Part shown: positions 34,418-44,593 of the stretch, in pieces
How the letters are laid out: each line of letters begins with the position of its first letter
Position numbering within the stretch: the first letter of the stretch is position 1
NCBI GenBank assembly: GCA_933228895.1
Contig: OW121848.1
Location: 133,380,615-133,444,614, forward strand
Direction of reading: 5' to 3'
From: Platycnemis pennipes
Lineage: Eukaryota; Arthropoda; Insecta; Odonata; Platycnemididae
Length of the DNA stretch: 64,000 nt
Translations under genes and position numbers: made by a program
Notes under the pieces: generated by a model
Told to the model about the DNA's origin: nothing
Seen by the model: the letters and a program-made list of their open reading frames with translations, nothing else
Databases searched by the model: none

Positions 34418-35205
34418 TGGTATTATCTCAAATACGTAACCAAGGAGTCACGTGGTACAAACACGAATGGGGGCGTTTACTCGGAACCGAAATCGCAATT
34501 TTGTACAAGAAATCGATAGATGGAAACGAAAAAAGAATTTTAGTGAAAAAATTAATCTTCTAAACACAACCATTCACTCATGCATCAAAAATTAAAATAT
34601 TCAAAAGGTGACGCCCACCGAAAAAGCTGCTTTGATAACATTGACGTCACTTTCCTCCCGTCCTTGACTGCTTTTCGAGGAAAGGAAGGGAGTGGAGGGG
34701 GGTTCTCGGAAGGCGTGCTCGAACAGATGCTGTCGTAACTACTCCTATTGGCAGAGATGTGTCTCCCCCCCATAGCGATAAGGCAAAGGTGCTTCGGGGA
34801 CTCAGTTGTGATTGGACGAAGTCGATATACCTCAGAGGTTGCACCACGCCCACTTTTCCGAAAGGGTTAAAAACATCAGTTTTTCGCCTCTTATAACTCG
34901 AGAATTAATTGACGGAACAAAAAACGGAAAAATACGGGTCTTTTTATTTTACAAACTCTATCAGATTCGGCAATAAAAAAATATGGTAGCAATCTTAATC
35001 ATTGTTTTCTCTTTAGTTTTTCTCGTCTCTCTCGAGCCCGGACCCCCCGAATGAGAATAACTCGAGTGAAAACAATGAGTGAGATTGTAATAAACGAAAC
35101 AAACACAACAAATTTTTTAGCCACACATTCGTGTTTCCACCACGTGACTCCTTGTTTACCCATTCGAGGAAATCGCGATGGTTCCTACAACACGCTCCCC
35201 CTCGG
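34418..35205. mobile_element. MITE G, copy 4, split by element D
   Basis: The left arm 34424-34468 (TCTCAAATACGTAACCAAGG, AGTCACGTGGTACAAACACG) and the right part 34999-35205 (ACGTGACTCCTTGTTTACCC, ATTCGAGGAAATCGCGATGG) are separated by a complete D copy. A minus-strand tRNA-like B box (GGTTCGAATCC, 35209-35219) follows the right arm. Confidence 0.7.
34469..34998 (-). mobile_element. Element D, minus copy, inserted inside MITE G
   Basis: It starts GGGGGCGTTTACTCGGAAC and contains the full set of D landmarks (ACTTTCCTCCCGTCCTTGAC, GGAGGGGGGTTCTCGGAAGG, CGCCCACTTTTCCG, TAACTCGAGAATTAATTGAC). It interrupts MITE G exactly after its left arm; the right arm resumes before 35205. Confidence 0.75.
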
Positions 35206-35868
35206 CCGGATTCGAACCAGCGACCTTTGGGTTGACCTTCTACCTTCCCTGGCCACCACGATTCATCTCGGTTGTGGAACAGGAAGAGAAACAATCGCCT
35301 CAAAGTGTGGCCGGCGTCTGGCTGGCTAACGAGACCGGAGAGAGGGGAGGGGATGATGCTTTTCGGGAATGAGGGGAGGGTGGTGGAGGGGAGATAACAG
35401 GGCGATGATGTTGTTTTGAGGGGAAGGAGTGAGGGGGGAGGATGGAGAGGGGAGGGAGGGAAGAACTAGGGGGCGGGGGGTGTTAAACGACGGATTTTGA
35501 ATATCGGCGACCTTGAAACCAATTTCCTTCACCGACCAGCGGGCCACAGTCGGTCTGTCGGTCGGGGCTCGCATTTGTGAACTTGTCCACTGCCTCCTTC
35601 CTGCAACAATCCAGGGTAAAATTGGCCATAGGAAGGTCATGAAAAGCCTACAGTGATCGCGGTAACATAAAGAGCAAGCCTTTGTCCCCTCAGCCAAGCC
35701 ACGAAAAAGTCATTTCCTCGCCTTATTTTTTTTATTATTATTTCAACGGGTTTTCTGATCCACAAATGTATTTGTGCAAACTACCAACATTCTTTCTCTC
35801 TCTCTGATGAAAGAAATGACACTCATTAATTTCCAAGTAGCACCAGAGATCAAATTTTAAACGTTCCT

Positions 35869-36032
35869 ACTATGGGTCTAGTGGTTAGAGCACTGAGCTA
35901 CCAACCGGAAGGACCCGGGTTTAAATCCCGGGCTAGTGGACGCTCTCACCTAAACCCACCCTACCTAATATCCTCGCAATTATATTTTCTGCACGTCAGA
36001 ACTTCGTAGGTGGCCCAGGGAAAGGAACAGCG
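35869..36032 (+). mobile_element. tRNA-derived SINE2, plus copy
   Basis: The tRNA-like head has A-box region TAGTGGTTAGAGCACTGAGC and B box GGGTTTAAATCCC. The body shares TCTGCACGTCAGAACTTCGT then GGTGGCCCAGGGAAAGGAAC with the copy at 60823. The 3' end is missing. Confidence 0.65.
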
Positions 36033-36114
36033 TAACTGCATCGTGTGGAACGGACTTTAAACGCTTCCCTTACGTATCTACAATTACTAAAATGGCGACT
36101 AGAAATAATAGACA

Positions 36115-36780
36115 TCGGAAGACACACCCGGGAAATATGCGGCCGAGCGAAGAGAAAGCTAGGATTAATAAAAAGAGTACCTACTTGGAAATTGTGATGA
36201 GAAGACAAAAGAACGATGTTACTTTTCTCTAGTTAGGCCCCACCTTGAGTATGCAACCAGTGTATGGGGTCCGAATGAATTAGTTTTGATCAGAGAACTA
36301 GAGAGTGTGCAGCGTAGAGCAGCTAGGTTCGTTAAAAGGTGTTACGATAGGTTGAGTAGTGTTTCAGAATTAATACAAGAATTAGGGTGGGAATCATTAT
36401 CAGAGCGCAGGTTAAAGTACAGTTTAAATCTATTAGAGAAGTTTCAATAAGAGAGTTTTACTGAAGATATTTGGCACATATTAAAAACATCAGCGTATTA
36501 TGCTAGATTCGACCAGCTAAAATAGATTAGAGAGATTCAAGATGGCATTTTTCCCCCGTACTATAAGAGAACAGAATAGGCAGCATAGCAAAAGGAAATA
36601 TTTTAGAGTAGTCTGTAGTGCATGATGCATGTATTAATCCCTTAAATACTATAGATACTAACAACCTAGTTGCATGAGACCCTATAGTTGTTTGTTTGCA
36701 TGTCGGTAGTGCATGCTTGGTGATCTTCACCCCCTGCCACACACCTTCGTGGTGGCTTGCAGGGTATCGTGTAGATGTAG
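36115..36780 (+). mobile_element. Non-LTR retrotransposon B, 5'-truncated
   Basis: Codons for FSLVRPHLEYATSVWGPNEL, QRRAARFVKRCYDRLSSVSE, LIQELGWESLSERRLKYSLN and, after stops, PRTIREQNRQHSK. The 3' UTR ends CACCCCCTGCCACACACC and GTGTAGATGTAG. Several stops are present. Confidence 0.78.
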
Positions 36781-37030
36781 AAGTACTAGATAGAATCAGA
36801 AATACTAAATGGAATGGATATTTATAATAGGTTTACTGGCTGATTCTCGCCTCTAATGTACTGCAGCCTCATTATATTTTGAATTTATCAACCTTAGGTA
36901 ACCATGAATGTGATGTCCACTTATGACGGAAATTTAGCGATCTGAGAAAAAAACCTATCAAACAAGAACTAAATACCATGAGAGAATACGTTGCTTTATT
37001 TGTTCAGGTGATTAGAGTAGGGTTTTTGTA

Positions 37031-37498
37031 GGATTTCTTCGCCCAAGTATGGATCAAAATCAAATGAAACATGCTCGCTATAGAGAGATTCTCGAATTCA
37101 TGGAGGTATTTTACCTTAAGGCAGGTAAGGAAGGCGTCAAATTTTCCAAAAATGCAACCGAAGGACAGCGTGTTTAAATACTGGGAAGGGATTTCATGTA
37201 AGTTTGTGAATTTCATTTTAGGAGTTCATATTACACCACACCGCTTGTTATTCCATTCATTAATGCTCAAAACACTTCATCTTTGTTGTAGTTGGTATAT
37301 GACCTCGTACCCTACAGATTTGCTGGCCTACGCCGGCTGTTTGCTCTTAGAATAAAGCTTGAGGTAGTTGTTGGTGCGTCACAACCTTCGCTTTCGATGC
37401 TCTCAGAGAACTCAATTCTACAACTACTTTCTGCCCTTGCGGAACTTGAAACTGTAAACGATGATCAATTATTTTATCTTATGCAGACGTTTTTTTGA
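37031..37498 (+). CDS. Two-exon ORF resembling the TIN2 N-terminal (TRFH-like) domain
   Basis: Exon a runs from the ATG at 37049 (or from an acceptor TTTTTGTAG ending at 37030, if internal) to 37105, where GAG is followed by a GTATTT donor. Exon b starts at 37292 after a TTTGTTGTAG acceptor and ends with TGA at 37496-37498. The join is in phase 0 and gives 87 residues from the ATG. The product contains YREILEFMELVYDLVP, then LRRLFALRIKLEVVV. This pattern, a helix with LEF and a VP turn followed by xLxLRxKxxVV, resembles the start of the TINF2_N/TRFH domain of the shelterin protein TIN2 and of related domains in other animal proteins. The full TIN2 domain is longer, so this may be a truncated, partial or divergent gene. 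A stronger consensus donor (GCAG/GTAAGG, 37119-37124) also exists, but it runs into a stop in this frame unless another acceptor is used. AATAAA follows at 37664. Exon structure and function are inference. Confidence 0.38.
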
Positions 37499-37794
37499 TA
37501 TTTTCATACACTGAAGCTTACGTAAAGGGTAGTTTCATTAACATTTACCAACATAAAATGCAACAATTTTTTTTACACCATCACCGCATTACTACGTTGA
37601 TCTCAACAAACAGACATTCATTAATAGTAGCAGAATTACACTAAAAACCTTATATAATCTTAAAATAAATCCTAAGATGAGCACAAAATTGCTTGCCCTA
37701 GGTGGAATTTCTAGTCCGTGATCCTTGGGTTGCCAGGCTGGCTCGTTGCCAGCCTAGCCACTGAGGCCGGCGACAACAATTACCCTTCGCTCGC

Positions 37795-37945
37795 CTGGGT
37801 CGGCAACGCTCAGGCATGGTCATCCAAAGGTCGTGGGTTTGAATCCTGCTTTTGGCAGCGGTATTGGGATTCTCTTACGTAAAAATGCTTAGGGTAGATG
37901 GTTCGATATAACCTCAGCCGTTAAGAGGAACTGAAACCTAAATCT
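37795..37945 (+). mobile_element. tRNA-derived SINE3, copy 2
   Basis: B box GGGTTTGAATCC, then TTTTGGCAGCGGTATTGGGA and GGTTCGATATAACCTCAGCC then GTTAAGAGGAACTGAAACC. The upstream 37725-37795 holds GGCTGGCTCGTTGCCAGCC, a small hairpin. Confidence 0.55.
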
Positions 37946-38234
37946 ACTTTCACAAATTTTTCTGGTTATACGGTGAAATAATTCATATGGAAGTCCTAAA
38001 TTTGGATTATGACAAAAAACTGCAATTCCTTTTTTCCCCTGAAATATTTTACACGCCTCGGTTCTCGTGATATAAAAATCACGGTACAGATGGATTAGGA
38101 GGGATAGAAATGAACCGGAACCCAAAAAAGTTAGCCCTCAACGCACGTACAATGGCAGTTAGGTTTAAATTTAAAAAATGTGTAGCAATGAACATTTGGA
38201 GAAAGAATAGTTCTCCCTCTAGCGCTTACAGAAT

Positions 38235-39028
38235 AAGCAATAGTAAATAGAGGAATCCATTAGATATCTTGGAATAATATTGGCACATGATCTTTCCTGG
38301 GGTAAACACATACGTGAAAAAATGGGTCAAGCGAATCGTAAACTGGGATTCATCAAAAGAGTACTGGGTAAATGTGACGATCACGTACTAGAAATTAGCT
38401 ACTTTTCCCTTGTTAAACCTCATTTGCAATACGCTTCCAGTGTAAGGAATCCGTATCAAATAGGCCTAAATAATGAACTTGAACGTGCGCAGAGAAGATC
38501 GCCAAGAGTTGTAAAGGGACAGTACGATAACCATATTAGCGTAACCAGTCTATTAAATGAATTAAAATGGGAATCATTGTCAGATCGTAGGTTTAATTTT
38601 AGATTTAAGCTCTTAAATAAATCTCAAGATAACATTTTTCACTGATACCGTTAAAAATGTTTTGCGAACACCAACTTACTAAGGACCATAATCCTGAAAA
38701 TAGAGAAATTGATTACCGAACTGACAGATTCAAAATATCATTTCTTCCTCGTACAATTAGGGATATGAATAGTGGTTAATATATCCAATACCATAAACAC
38801 GAGTGTATCAATGGGAGCATGGGTAGTTGTATGTTGGTATATGGGCTTGAATCTAACTCAACTAACAGCATGATATTGCATGCTTGCTTTGATATGTTTA
38901 TCTATTTTAAAAATTGAAGTTTAGACTCGTATACCATAGCTAATCCTTTTGTTTCTGCATGTTTAGAGTGAATTCACCCCCTTCCACACACCATTATGGT
39001 GGCTTGAAGGGTATTACGTAGACGTAGC
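38235..39028 (+). mobile_element. Non-LTR retrotransposon A, longest RT tail
   Basis: The frame runs ESIRYLGIILAHDLSWGKHI, MGQANRKLGFIKRVLGKC, FSLVKPHLQYASSVRNPYQI, then SLLNELKWESLSDRR up to 38645. It includes the YLGI segment after the catalytic core, so it is less truncated than other A copies. The 3' UTR ends with CACCCCCTTCCACACACC and TTACGTAGACGTAG. Confidence 0.78.
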
Positions 39029-39407
39029 TGTACAAGATACTCGGTGACCGCCAAAAAACAGCGTGAAGTGGTTTCTGGTAGAGAATACGATTCTTTCGCC
39101 GAACAGCTGATTTCGGGGTCGAGTGGAAAAAAAATATCGCCTCCGAGACCCGTCCCACCTGATTTCGGAGTCACTTGACATCTCAGCTCAAATCTAATCA
39201 GCCTCCGTTCCAGACACCGCTCAGCCGGCCAGTTAAGCGATTAAAGCAGGAAGCACGACACCACCAACTGACGATTTCGCGTCAAATCAGGAGTTGAAAA
39301 AAAACGCTAATTAGAGCGGGAATCGGAGAGCAGTACTCAATTAGTGGAGTTTGAAGCTTGGAGAGCCGGAAACAAATAACAAGATGACGAATGGATCGTG
39401 AATCTAA

Positions 39408-40008
39408 ATCTACACGATACCCTGCAAGTCACCACGAAGGTGTGTGGCAGGGGGTGAAGATAACCAAGCATGCACTACTACCGACATGCAAACAAACAAC
39501 TATAGGGCCTCATGCAACTAGATTGTTAGTGTCTATAATATTTAAGGGATTCATACATGCATAATGCGCTACAGACTAATCTAAAATATTTCCCTTTGCT
39601 AAGCTGCCTATTCTGTTCTGTTATTGTACGGGGGAAAAATGACATTTTGAATCTATCGGTACGACAATCTACCTATCTCTATAATTTTATTTATCTGATC
39701 GAATCCAGCATAATACGCTGGTGTTTTTAATCTTAATAATCTTCAGTAAATCTATCCGATTGAAATTTCTCTAATAGATTTAATCTGTACTTTAACCTAC
39801 GCTCTGATAATGATTCCCACCCTAATTCTTGTATTAATTCTGAAACACTACTCAGCCTATCGTAACACCTTTTAACGAACCTAGCTGCTCTACGCTGCAC
39901 ACTGCCTAGTTCTCTGATCAAGCCTAATTCATTCGGGTCCCATGCACTAATACTCAAGGGTGGGCCTAACTAGAGAAAAGTAACATCGCTCTTTTTTCTT
40001 CTCATCAC
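39408..40008 (-). mobile_element. Non-LTR retrotransposon B, minus strand
   Basis: On the minus strand an open stretch (39957-39733) reads WDPNELGLIRELGSVQRRAA, RFVKRCYDRLSSVSELIQEL and GWESLSERRLKYRLNLLEKF. The 3' UTR and reversed tail (AATCTACACGATACCCTGCA) lie at 39408. It is a good reference copy for group B. Confidence 0.8.
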
Positions 40009-40192
40009 GTTTTTCAAATTGATTTAATTTATTATATATATTTCTATATTTAACGCGCATGATCTCACATAATGCCTCTTTAGAATGTAATAACATGTTA
40101 ATGTCGCTAGTTTAATTGCATACGCGGATGGAAACCATTACCCGAACGCTTAGGCATTTCCTTTGTGGAAACGTTTGATATACATGCGTTAA

Positions 40193-40378
40193 ATAAAAAG
40201 ATACCTGGACCCATTTCCACACTTTAATACCTTCCAAACCTCCGACCAATGTTTCGGCACATTATGCCATCATTAGGGTCATATGATGATGATGGAATAA
40301 TGTGCCGAAACCATGGTCGGAGGTGTGAAAGGGATTAAAGTGTGGAAATTGTACCAGTGATCTTTATTTGGCATGGAC
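40193..40378. repeat. Long near-perfect hairpin containing TTTCGGCACATTATGCCATC
   Basis: Arms pair almost completely: CATTTCCACACTTTAATACC, CTCCGACCAATGTTTCGGCA and CATTATGCCATCAT on the left against ATGATGGAATAATGTGCCGA, AACCATGGTCGGAGGTGTGA and TTAAAGTGTGGAAAT on the right. The loop is only about 10-15 bases. Weaker pairing extends outward to AAATAAAAAGAT/ATCTTTATTT. Confidence 0.85.
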
Positions 40379-40383
40379 ATTAC

Positions 40384-40560
40384 CAGAGCGTTGGTTAAAA
40401 TTCAGACAGAATCTTTCAAGTAGATTTGAAGCTTATGCTTTTACTGACGACGCTAAAAATATATGGACATTGCGAATACCTGCGTGAAAACCAGATTCGA
40501 CTAAGAAAGTTTGATTAGGGAGATAGATTACCGCGGAGATAGATTTAAAATGTCCCAGCG
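40384..40560 (+). mobile_element. Non-LTR retrotransposon B-related fragment
   Basis: Codons read SLPERWLKFRQNLSSRFEAY then TDDAKNIWTLRIPA, followed by stops. It lacks the 3' UTR. Confidence 0.55.
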
Positions 40561-40806
40561 AACAGTTTGACACCACAATGGACAATATAATAAGCGTTTT
40601 GATTGAGTAGGTTGAAGAGCAATATCATAGTTCTACTAACCCATAAAATCTGCACCCTTGCAAGTGAAAACAGAATGGAAAATATTGCATACCTAACCGA
40701 AAAAATGAAATATGCTGCATTAGAAGTTCTAATGAACTGGTTGCACTAGGTTGGTGCATACCTGTCTAACGCGTTCTCATCGTAAAGTTTCATCATTCAC
40801 CTTAGA

Positions 40807-41051
40807 GTCGTATTCAGAATCACCACTGCAGTCTCACCTATACTTCACACGTCATTAAATTCCGATTTTGAGTTCAAAATGGTATACAAATTCACCTCGA
40901 TATGATTCTAGGAGATATAAAGATACGTATCGTAACGCTGAGAACCAAAAACACCTCTGCAGGCAGAATACATTCACCGAATTGAATCATGATAAAAATT
41001 TTATGAAGTAAGGAGTAGAAGCGAAAGTGTTGCTGAGTTTCTGAATATGGC
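40807..41051. mobile_element. MITE E, copy 3
   Basis: About 245 bases with inverted ends: GTATTCAGAATCACCACTGC and TGAGTTTCTGAATATGGC, plus inner AGTCTCACCTATAC against GAGTAGAAGCGAAAGTG. It shares CTCTGCAGGCAGAATACATT with the other copies. Confidence 0.65.
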
Positions 41052-41059
41052 ATGCAGTT

Positions 41060-41145
41060 GGATGATTCTGATGCAGTGCATGTTTCACCCCATGCCACAC
41101 ACCACAACTGAATAGGTATTGAGTGGTCATGAATGCTGCCATAGT
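41060..41145 (+). mobile_element. A/B-type LINE 3' end remnant
   Basis: GATGCAGTGCATGTTTCACC then CCATGCCACACACCACAACT and GGTATTGAGTGG are a degraded 3' box next to MITE E. Confidence 0.45.
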
Positions 41146-41684
41146 CAGTCACCTCTTGAGTCCCCGTGAGTCGCAAAGGGGTGCCTTGCAAAACGTGACA
41201 GAGAGAGAGAGGGTGACCGTTAATGACAAAGAGAAAGAGCAATATGATTCGTCGGAATTCATCTGGATAATGACCACCATTGTTGACAAAGGACACGTAG
41301 CCACGGAACGAATTCGTTAGCGTACGACACCAAATTACGCATTTTTAGTTTTCCGCCCTCAGGGCACTGCATTTGATAAGGAGGAGATTTTTATACGTAC
41401 ATGCTGTTTCCAAAAACAATATATTGCAGTCAGAGAGAGAGAGAGATGGTTTCGAAAACATGGCGAATGAATAAACAATCAAATTAAAAATTCCTTCGCT
41501 CCACTCAACAAACAACTGTCGACAAGCAATCCGCAAAATCAACAACGCTACAACACTCGAAGACTTTTGAAAAACAACGACAGCGTCTCCGGTCAGCATT
41601 CAGCGTCGCGGAATTCAAATATTCCCCAAATGGTTACCACACCAGCATCGTAAAACGCCCCCTTTTTTAAACAACGCGTCGCCA

Positions 41685-41706
41685 AGCAACAACAACAACA
41701 ACAAGA
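41685..41706 (+). repeat. (AAC)n microsatellite
   Basis: A run of about seven AAC units. Confidence 0.85.
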
Positions 41707-42107
41707 GCAGCGAGTCGCTCACGAGTACGACGAAGCAAACACTCCCGTATTCCCTTTCTCTCGACACTATCGATCCACAGGTGCCACAAAAAAATAAATG
41801 TACGAGAGATAAAGCGAAACGTGTTGGGATCACAATAAAACTGGTCTAGTTATTAGTAGCAGTGCTTTCAACCAAAAACAACACACCTTCGACAATATTT
41901 CCCCGTCCCCTAGCAAGTCAAATTGGGAGAGAGTCAAACACATGGTGACAATATATCCATGGACTCACCAGATATCACCTCTCCCGGAGAAATCTCGACG
42001 AGGCGATGGGAGCTCCAATGAGGAAGGGGGTGGGAGATTTGTTTACCTTGATACACCCTCCACACCCCTTGCTCTCCTCCTCCCGTCCTGCAGGGCCGGC
42101 AACAACA

Positions 42108-42124
42108 ACACACACACACACACA
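42108..42124 (+). repeat. (CA)n microsatellite
   Basis: A short ACACAC run in the GC-richer region. Confidence 0.85.
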
Positions 42125-42480
42125 ATGCCGTCCGTCGGTTATCCAAGGTACGAACTTAGCACACACGATTTTATTTTTTTTTGGACCCCTATCCTCCCCC
42201 CTGTGAATTAAAAAGCGGGAAGAGGGCCCTGGAAATCAACGACCGTATCACCTCCCTTCACCACCCTTCCCGATTTCCCTTATCTCACAAACACTTCATT
42301 CCATCCCAGGATAAGCCAGCAATAAAGACCATTCCCCGTCCGTTTATTGCGCCCGATACAAGGTGGAACGGACAGGTTGGGGTTGAAAATCTTCAATCCA
42401 CACCCACCCTAATTCACCAACCTCTCGACACGACCACTCCCCCAACCCAAAACAATAGGTTGGGGGTGACGTGACGTCGA

Positions 42481-42517
42481 GCACACACACGAACAAACTC
42501 ACACACACACACACACG
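42481..42517 (+). repeat. Interrupted (CA)n microsatellite
   Basis: CA repeats broken by CGAACAAACT. Confidence 0.85.
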
Positions 42518-42699
42518 ATAAGCGCACTCCGAAAATATATACGAATGATGAGCGAGGACAAACGACGCAAAGAAAAAAAACAACTGGAACAACTAAAGAC
42601 GGAAAAAAATTTTATCAATCACTCGAAGATGCGTTTCGATCACTCGCATAGATTCCGTCACCTCATAAACAGATCGGAAGGGAGTCGAACGGATGAGAT

Positions 42700-43340
42700 G
42701 TTGACAACAATCAAAGGGTTCTTGGAAGTGGTTCGAAAAAATAAGACGCACGGCTCCGAGAACGCAGGACACAACCGCCCGTGCCGAAGGGCTCGGTAGA
42801 ACTGTGGTTTGGGCCTCCGCTGCTGCTTCTGCGGCTGTGACGGTTGGAGGGGAGGGAAGACATTGAGGGGGGAAAGGTGGGAGGGAGGGGGAAGGAGGGA
42901 GAGAGGGAGGGGAGGAAGAAGAGGAGTTGTAGTCGGGGAGAGAGGAGAGTCGGATGGAATATCCGGAAACCACGCGCGCGCAACGCGTACGGCGGCGATC
43001 AAATCGGCAGACCGAATAAACGCGCTCTCTCTTATTTGACGGCGCAACTAGACACGCGTAAAACGCACTCGCTCGCATAAAAACCCTTCGTGGAGGTACT
43101 GCGACATAATTCGCGGCTTTCGTAATGCGGTCAAATATCCCTTTACACGCGGTCATTGAAACTGCGCAGGTTGATGTTGATTCCGTTTGAGCAGTCGTCT
43201 GCGAAAGTTCGTGGCGTAGAAAATTGCGAGGACGCTTGCTTGACAGCTGTACACGGTGCAATCGTCGGTGCATTATGTCAGTGGCAATAGAATACCATTC
43301 AGTAGCGGTAATACCTTCAATATCGCATAACACCAGGATC
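42700..43340. promoter_or_regulatory. GC- and CpG-rich stretch, candidate promoter or 5' exon region
   Basis: Unlike its AT-rich surroundings, this part is dense in CpG (ACGCGCGCGCAACGCG-like tracts at 42972-42990) and G-rich runs (42843-42930). It has a TATA-like CATAAAAACCC at 43075. A minus ORF of 246 codons (43333-42593) crosses it, but its Ser/Pro-rich middle is simply the G-rich tract in reverse and no domain is recognisable. It may be the 5' end of a gene extending outside what I can trace. Confidence 0.35.
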
Positions 43341-43541
43341 TGTTAAGTAGCAATTAATTGGACGTGAAAGATGCGATAAATTACCACCACTTTAAAATAT
43401 GTTTTAAACCATAGTCTAAACACCCTGCTGAAAAATTCCGTAGAAGTTCCTTAAAAGATTTCCTTAGGCCATTCTACAGAAATTCCTTAAAGTATTGAAA
43501 CACTTTTTTAAGGAATTCCGTAGAACGTTCTACAGAAGTTT

Positions 43542-43717
43542 CCTAGCTTTCTGTACAGATTCCTTACAGCGTTCCGTAGAGATACCCTAGCGTTCTGTAC
43601 AGATTCCTTACAGCGTTCCGTAGATATTCCCTAGCGTTCTGTACAGATTCCTTAAGGCGTTCCGTAGATATTCCCTAGCTTTCTGTACAGATTCCTTAGA
43701 GCAATCTATAGATATTC
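43542..43717. repeat. 44-bp tandem repeat, four copies, at the left end of the TIR element
   Basis: CCTAGC(T/G)TTCTGTACAG recurs at 43542, 43586, 43630 and 43674, exactly 44 bases apart. Each unit contains CGTTCCGTAGA. Subterminal tandem motifs of this kind often bind transposases. Confidence 0.85.
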
Positions 43718-43984
43718 TACAACGTATTTTATGCATTCCTAAAGGTACATTGGTAATTGTTTACACTATTTTGCTCAGCTTTCTAAATCACTCATTCCTA
43801 GCATAATTCCGGCTGATATTTGGGCTGATAGTACATAAGTTATATAAAAAGAATAGAATTAATAAATTAAACACTCATCTATTTACCTCTGTATTTATTA
43901 TCTGTCATTAATTTTACATTTCCTTGAGGAATTGCACTGTATATATTAATTATAAATAAGTTCTTCAGCCATATTCTCCGTAGT

Positions 43985-44593
43985 TCATCCACAGAAAGGC
44001 CTGAAAGAAGAACAATCAGAAGACTTAAAATTTGTCATAACAACATGTCATATTTCAATCAATTATTATTTAAAGCTGGACCAGTTCACTTCAATTAATT
44101 TTCAGTAACTCCTTTACAGTATATTTCAACGACCTTCCGTCAGTAAGTGGCACACTATCATTACTATGTATAAATATAAAAAGCGCTCAACTTAAAGTTT
44201 ACAGAAAAAATAAACTCACCTTGTCTCCAGCGCTGTATGTCCAGGGATAACAAAACCTATTGGTCGTAGTCCCAGAACCTCGCGAGAAGGAGTAATGGCA
44301 ATGGTCTCATCTACGAAGAAAACGGAACCATTAAGAACACATACCCTAACATAAATGACATTTTCAACGATGTCATAAGTGGACATTTTCTCCTTAATGA
44401 TAGTAGATAGTATTAGATTTCAGTTCAAAACTTACCTCCTGGAATGATGATTTTCAAATCACAAAATGTATCCGTTCCTTTCGCGTCGTCGTGACTTGGC
44501 GAAAGCCAAAAAACTGGATCAATCCTCACTTTTGTTTTCGAGGTATTCGGTATCCTTACCGTGGCCGCAGCCCACTTGCCTATTGACGTATTT
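43985..44593 (-). CDS. Three-exon gene of unknown function inside a TIR transposon (5' end not found)
   Basis: On the minus strand, an open frame from 44593 to 44436 ends in a GTAAGT donor. A second exon at 44310-44220 has a TTTTCTTCGTAG acceptor and a GTGAGT donor. A third begins at 44000 after TTCTTTCAG and stops with TGA at 43985-43987. Phases agree (1 into exon 2, 2 into exon 3), giving about 80 residues: a basic stretch (VRIPNTSKTKVRID), then PVFWLSPSHDD, KIIIPGDETIAITPSREV, GFVIPGHTAL and C-terminal PFCG. AATAAA occurs at 43894-43899, about 90 bases after the stop. No in-frame ATG is visible in the first exon, so a further 5' exon is likely. I do not recognise the family. The gene lies wholly inside the 43423-49101 inverted-repeat element, so it is either element-encoded or a captured host gene. 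Splice logic is seen directly; expression is inference. Confidence 0.42.

Noticed and set aside
42545..42799. Lys/Arg-rich plus ORF as a first exon
   Set aside because: Its charged composition is tempting, but there is no clear donor site or domain, and the region is low complexity.
42593..43333. 246-codon minus ORF
   Set aside because: It lies over a CpG/G-rich tract whose reverse complement gives Ser/Pro runs. No domain, no splice logic and overlapping ORFs in other frames make it likely fortuitous.
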